DNA from: Hydrangea macrophylla | Lineage: Eukaryota; Streptophyta; Magnoliopsida; Cornales; Hydrangeaceae | DNA length: 64,000 bases | Direction of reading: 5' to 3' | Assembly (NCBI GenBank): GCA_033977485.1 | Contig: CM066985.1 | Location: 74,447,045 to 74,511,044, forward strand | Shown here: positions 58,179-64,000 of the stretch, in pieces | Numbering within the stretch: position 1 is the first letter of the stretch | Layout of the letters: every line of letters starts with the position of its first letter | Translations under genes and position numbers: made by a program | The notes under the pieces: model-generated | What the model saw: the letters and a program-made list of their open reading frames with translations, nothing else | What the model was told of the DNA's origin: nothing | Database searches by the model: none

Positions 58179-59555
58179 TGATCGGGAGAGAACAAATTCG
58201 AATTATACACCTTAACTCACATTTGTTAGCTGTTTTTATCCTGTTTTTACGTAGTTTTACTTTATTTTCTATTTTCTGTCAGGTTATAGAAGAAAACAAG
58301 GAGATCTGGTTAAATAAGGTGAAAAAGCAAGCAGAAAGAAGTTGGAAAAATCCCTTCGCACGAGCGGCCCGCTCGCGCGAGATCCCAGAATTCGCTCGCG
58401 CGACCCGCGCGTGCGACCTGCCCAATTACGCGCTCGCGCGGCCCGCTCGCGCGATCCGTATAAAAATTAAAGTTGCGTAATATGCTCTACCGAAGAATCC
58501 TGTGCAAACGAGACTGCTTGATGACGTTCGGATTGGAAATTATAGCTGTTTTAGGTAGTTTCGGGATAGGAAAGCTTAAAAAATTTCCTTGTGAACTCTA
58601 TATATATGGAGATTTTATAAGTTTTTGGGGTTAGACACATCTAGGGAGCTATTCATATACATTCATTCAAGGCTTTGAAGGCAAGGGAGAAGATCAAGTT
58701 TGAAGGTCTCTCATGGCTTCCATCCAACCAATCTTCATGCTTTCAACCATCATGAACAACTAAACTCCTAATCTAGGGTTTCAATGAAACCCTAGCTATG
58801 TAAAGGGGGATTTTTTGTGCTTTTCTACTCTAAGATTTTATGTTTTGGGATAGTGATTGTATGTTGGTGGATTATTTATATAATCAGTTTTAATGTTAAT
58901 AATCAATAGTATTTTGGATCTATTCTTGTCTTAGATTTTTCCTTATGCTTATTGAACTCAATAGTCCTTGATTTCTATGATTGATAGGAGTATTTACATA
59001 CAATGGTGCTTATGTGATTGTGACGTTTACATCTTTTATAATCCATGCTTAGGAAAGATGAGTTATGCTACACCCTAGTTATAGGTAGATAATTCATGTG
59101 AACCATAGATGGATTATGCTTAGATTGAACTAATAATATTCTCTTGACGATACTATTGGGCTTGTAGCTACAATAGATCATAACTATCCAAACATAGAAC
59201 TTAGATTAGAAAGTATAGAACCCCAATGCATAGTTAGTGGTGGAATTGTAATCCTAGATCTCATCTCCATATATTCAAATCAACTTTAAATTTTGCATAC
59301 AAGTTTACTTAGATTTACTTCTAGATTTTATTCTAAAATTTCATAGTTTACTTCATAGTTTAATTAGTAGTAGTAATCAAATTCTAAACCAATCAAACTC
59401 CCGATTTTCTTATAACTAGCTAGATTAGATTTTAGTAATTAAAGGATTAAAAATTAACAATCTCTGTGGGTTCGACCTTTACTTTCCACACTACGAATCT
59501 TTTGAAAGTAAAGCACAAATAAGCATACTTTTATATCTTGATTTTGACAAGATCA
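58179..59555 (+). mobile_element. Athila-like element: right LTR (1377 bp)
   Basis: Same length as the left LTR with no gaps and about 1.8% difference. TATA box near 58599-58606, TCGCGCGA cluster at 58357-58456 (less decayed than the left copy). Followed directly by LTR B sequence at 59556. Confidence 0.9.
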
Positions 59556-61895
59556 CCTATCTCCAAACTATTTTTTTATGTACACTCCATTACCTTTCCA
59601 ATGGTATATCACAACCTCAGCTTGGAGTTCATACGCATTTTCTGTGAATTTCGGACAAAATTTGGGCCTTTTCGCGAATACTTGAACCTTTGGGGGCCTA
59701 AACATCATTATCTGGACGAAGGAGGAGTAGTGACACCGCGGCGCTGGCCTACTACCACCGTGGCACAGGCTCAGTGCCGCCGCAACACTCTCCCCCAGAA
59801 TAGTCCATTTTTGTAAATTGTTTTGGGGGTCCATTTTGATTATTAGAAACCAAAATGACGTAGTTCCTTGTTCACAGACATTTGGAGCCAATGGGAGCAC
59901 TCTTTTAATCCCAAAACCATCCCAAATTTGCCTATATAAACCCCCCTTGACTTCTCATTTAGGGGGTGCAAATACAAAGCTTAGAGAAGTTATAGAGAGA
60001 AAATTGTAGAAGATATGGTTAGGAGAGTGAAAGTGAGCTTCCTCCTTTTATTTTCAACTAAAAAGTGAGTTCTAAACTTTATTTTCTACTTCATTACTCC
60101 CATTTACTTCACATTCAATACACTCAACCACCATTTTAGTGAGCATTTGTGAGATAGGAAGCTTCGTCCATGTCCTAAGTCACCATATATGAGTGAAACA
60201 CCAAGCTACAAGTTCAAAAATCATCATGAATATCATCTATTGATTACTTATTTGCTTGTTTATATATTATGCTCATCTCTCCTTAATCTCATTTCTTTTT
60301 TGATTTTCTGTATCTACTTACTAGTCTATCATCATCTAGATGATGACATAAAGTTTGAGGTGAGTGAATCCTTATGGATAGTAGCTCTTGACCTCAAAAA
60401 CATGTTTGATAGATGATGATTTCAACTTCAATACATTTTTATGTATTCTTGAAGTTGTTTTCAAAATAAAACAATATTCTCCAACAATCTTGGTGGTTCT
60501 TGATATGGGCTCAAATGTTGATATTTCAAGTGGTCATAATCTCCATTTAAGTGCTGAAAATATACTATCAAAACCCCTTCTTAATCCCCTCATTTTGATT
60601 TCAAAGAATAAAACCCTAGTTCTTCCCAAAACCTTCAAAACAGTGAGTTATAGAACTTCAAAGAATTATTCTGAGTTCAATACCCAATATATAAATTCAA
60701 GACCACTTGTAAAGTCTTCCTAACTCATTATAGAACACCCACGATTTTTGGTTTGACTTGGAAATACTTAGAAGTGGTCCATTTGGACCCAAACATTCTC
60801 TCCAGATATTTTGTTTTTGCTGTCACAGCAGTTTGGTTAACTTTTAACTTGTTTTTCAGAAAATTTTTCCAAAAGGGGTGGTCCCAACTCATTTTTCCCT
60901 TGAACTTAATTGTCTTAGGGAACGTTCTGTATAATATGAGACTCTATATATTTTGTTTTCATTTTCTAAGAGTTTTCAATATTTCAGTCGACAATACGGA
61001 CTCTGTTTCTAAGTGACCTCTATTTTTACATGGTTTCTCTCAATCTGTAATAGTTATTGAGGATTGGCTTTTTGAATTGTGTTATAGACACAATAAGGAT
61101 GATCTCCATAAAAAATCATGCATTGAAAACATTCCTAACCCTACTTATCATTTTCCACAAGATAAAGTCATTGTTCTGTCCACTATTCACAGCAATCATA
61201 CTTTTACTTTCATTCTTTGATTTGATACTTTCATACACTCTAAATTAGCTCCTCTCTTAGGAATTAGTTCATACTACATTTGTACATATTCTATGATGAT
61301 TTCCTTCATGCATTCATCCATGCAAGATTTGGGGGTTTTGTGACTCCTAATCTAAGAATATTACAAGGAATAAACTTGATCACACATTCAAGTTTCCCAT
61401 CAATTAATTTTTCCTTTCTCATCCGTCCCGGGGATTGAGAGGTCTTCTTTTCTCAAAGATTAACATGCATCATTCTAGCTTGCTAAGCATATTTTGATCT
61501 CTTTGATTATTTGTTTCAAGAACAATTCATGTCCCCTTTAGATTAGGGAAACTTGATTACTTGATATGTGATTAGACAATTTTTCCTAGGTTTGTTTTGT
61601 GTGATCTTTCACTTTGCATTGTGTGATACTTGGCTTAAATCTTATGAATGATATCTTATCTTTAGATATTCCATTTTCAAGATTCTTATGTGATGTAATA
61701 TACCTATCATAGTATTAATTGTCGAACCATACATAGTAAAAGATGATTATTTTGATGCTAATTGAGGTCCGTCGAGAGACGGGGTGAGTTGAGAGTGTTT
61801 TAGTTGTGACAAAGGCTCCTTCCTCTCTCGTACCAAAATCCCAAGCCAAGTTCTTTGGTTATGAAAGGCCGGTGCCCTTTATCCGTTTGGGTGAG
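59556..61895 (+). mobile_element. LTR B, right part (interrupted)
   Basis: Continues the B copy begun at 36662. It matches the reverse of 46275-48741, with TATA box CTATATAAA at 59932-59940 and decayed GCCGC palindromes near 59733-59790. It is cut at 61895 by element C, so its last 137 bp or so are not visible. The small frames here are not genes. Confidence 0.8.
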
Positions 61896-64000
61896 TGTGA
61901 ATATCGCAGGTTTTCTTTACCCACAGCTTTTCAAAATCAATTTCTAAAAACAAATGAGTCGCCACTTAATTTTTTTAAAAGGAAAATTAAGAAACCATTT
62001 TAAAAGCAAACTGATCTTTTGCGAAACCAAAGATAAACCGGGTCCGGGGATTATGGAATGAAAGGGGAAGGAGCCCGACGGACTAAAACACCCCCTTTCA
62101 TCCTATCTCGCGATAGGCCTCTACTCAACATCCTTTTCAATCAAATTAATAATCTAAGCATGCCCTCAATTAATACATATGTACATATACATTACACAAG
62201 CATGTTGGAAATGGTGTAAAATTGCTAATGACAAAATATCATTCGTAAGCCACGTGATTCAAGTAGCAAGCAACATGATATGCAATAGAGAGCTAGAAAA
62301 CTCACCCGGGATCCAGTCGCGAAATGGAAACGTGCAATGCATACACAAAATACAAAGCCTAAGAAAAGGTCTCTAATTCACATATTCACATAAGGCAAAA
62401 CCTAAGCTAAGGTGTCGCACATGGAGTTAAAAATCAATTCAAAATCAAAGGAATGAATTAAACTAGAGAAGGGATGAGAAGTTGTACCTCAAATGCGCTA
62501 CAAAACAAAGGTTAGTACACATGCCTTAGACAAGATATAATATCAAAGAGTAATTAATCCTAAGTCAATGTTCAACTAGATTCAACCAAGACAAGAGATA
62601 AGTCCTACTTATCATGTATCAATGAATGCATGAATATGAACAAGAATGAGATATGAATTTATTCACTAATTTGGATCCCTAAGCCTCTGGGTTTAATCTA
62701 AATTATCATTATTCAAAACATGGTTTGAGTCCTAAGACATTAAGAGACCATTTGAGTTGAAATAAATAAGATTAGACAAAAACAGTAGCAGTTTTTTATG
62801 AATTACAGAGAGCAAATCAGATCTTCAAAAATAGAAATAAAATACTTTCAACGGTTGGAACTTCATGATATTTGGATATGTTATGCCTCTGTGAGTCTAG
62901 TTTCTAACCCAAAAAGAAAATCGAGCTTTAAACGGTTAGATCTTCGGGAATACGGAAAATACTAGACCTCACTCAGGATTTTACAACTCTCTGTCCAGAG
63001 ATCTTGTATGATTTTTTAAAAATAGCAAACAAATCTGAATTGCTTCATTCTTTTTAGGGAACCTTCCTAACACATTAAGGTTCTTATAAAAAATTATTAG
63101 AAGTCATGAAAACTTGGTTAAAGCTTTGATCTATCAATTTTAAAACCGGTTTGCTGTTCTGAAACTATTCTGAAATTCTGGACAGATTGTGGTTGTCTCA
63201 CAAAATTCATGATCAAACCATTCTAAGCATAAAATCTTACCAAAACAAAAATTACAGTGGTAAAACAAAGTGTTATTGACACTTTCCCATTGGTTTCACT
63301 TGATTTCAACGGTTAGATTTCGAACTAAAAATCTTTGATCAAAAACAGTTTGTGAACTCACTGTTTTTATTTTGCTAGTTCAACTTTAATTGTTAACCCC
63401 AACTTATTAAATCATGAAGTTGGACTTAAACTAAACCATCTCTTCTACCAATTAATGGTCATTGAAGACTAAGGACATCTTTAGACCTATGGATTTTTGA
63501 TGAAGTATGAAATGGACTTCACAAAATCCGAAGCAATAAACTTACTCTCATGAACCAAAACTTTGAGTTCAAATCATTACTCCTACCACTTGGTGGTCAT
63601 TGGAGGCTAAAGACACACATACATGTAGGTTTTGGATGAAGTATGAAGAACTTCTCAAAACCCAAGGAAGAGATTAGTCCAAGCCATAGAGATGGACTTA
63701 AACTAAAACATTTCTCCTACCATTTGATGGTCATTGGAGACTAAAAACAAACAAATCTACTCTAATCTCCATGGAATATAGTATGAATTCCATAAGATTC
63801 ATAGTAAAGAGATCCTAGTCATGAGTTGACACTAGCATCTCATCAACTATGTGTAGATTATAATCATGATTCATTTTAATCTCCATATGGATCATAAGAT
63901 CATAGGAAACTAAGGAATCAAATTCAAAGAGTTTCAATGAGATATGGAAGATCTCATGAACCTCATGAACCTCATGAATGAAGTAGAAATAAAGGAAATC
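61896..64000 (-). mobile_element. LTR-like element C, related to B, partial
   Basis: It begins TGTGAATATCGCAGG, the counterpart of B's terminus TGTGGATACCGGG. It then shows the same ordered motifs as B' (GAGTCGCCA, AAGAAACC, GGAAGGAGCC, ACTAAAACACCC, GGCCTC), but is otherwise diverged. Orientation is inferred from B. It runs off the window. It contains three spaced ACCANTTGNTGGT hairpins (63449, 63585, 63718). Confidence 0.65.
63449..63745. repeat. Three direct repeats with a covarying hairpin in element C
   Basis: ACCAATTAATGGTCATTG, ACCACTTGGTGGTCATTG and ACCATTTGATGGTCATTG, about 133 bp apart, each followed by GARGRCTAA-type sequence and TGGACTT words. The innermost pair changes C-G to T-A between the last two while pairing is kept. 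Confidence 0.75.

Noticed and set aside
59538..61250. Several plus-strand frames of 60-110 codons
   Set aside because: They fall within the right part of LTR B, are not preserved in the other B copy and match no family.

Overview
The window is nuclear DNA of a flowering plant, most probably a eudicot. The evidence is a plant-specific multidomain chromatin gene with many introns, and AT-rich intergenic DNA packed with LTR retrotransposons, hAT and PIF/Harbinger miniature elements and GA/CT microsatellites. I cannot name the species. No bacterial-style genes, CRISPR arrays or rRNA/tRNA genes were seen.

Bases 1-3.3 kb hold an upstream flank with a Tourist-like MITE, a GGT-rich repeat and a hAT-type MITE. 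Bases 3.5-22.2 kb hold the only host gene I can support: a NERD / C3H44-type protein on the plus strand. It has ten coding exons whose joined length is 4317 nt (1438 codons plus stop), in frame at every junction, with AT-hook, PHD, SWIB/MDM2, Plus3, GYF and C-terminal CCCH zinc finger. Intron 2 (7.8 kb) carries two non-autonomous hAT-like elements and a perfect 40-bp inverted repeat. Intron 3 holds a copia LTR remnant and a foldback element. Intron 8 is a minor-spliceosome AT-AC intron.

Bases 22.2-29.4 kb are intergenic repeats: a GGT-rich repeat split by a 2.9-kb solo LTR (TSD TGAGG), two or three MITEs and a second copy of the hAT-type MITE. From 29.4 kb to the end everything is a nested stack of retrotransposons. 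A chromodomain-type Ty3/gypsy element (minus strand) is cut by a second element of the same family. That second element is cut by a long LTR called B here. B is cut by a large Athila-like Ty3/gypsy element (internal region 38.9-58.2 kb, LTRs of 1377 bp). The Athila-like element is itself cut by a further B-type solo LTR (TSD CCCCA) and by an unrelated 2762-bp solo LTR called D (TSD CTTAC, inside an env-like ORF). The right part of B is cut by a related element, C, that runs off the window.

The main oddities are as follows. (i) LTR D is built largely of about 30 short hairpins whose stems covary while the loop and closing pair stay constant; element C has a smaller set. (ii) One CG-rich palindromic module (TCGCGCGA type) recurs in the Athila LTR just upstream of its TATA box, again inside the Athila element just upstream of an internal TATA-like box, and in the unrelated solo LTR at 24-27 kb. 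(iii) The host gene has an AT-AC intron with a textbook U12 donor and branch site. (iv) The Athila-like element has an intact extra 248-codon ORF although its gag-pol is broken, and a truncated tandem (internal tail-LTR-internal-LTR) structure.
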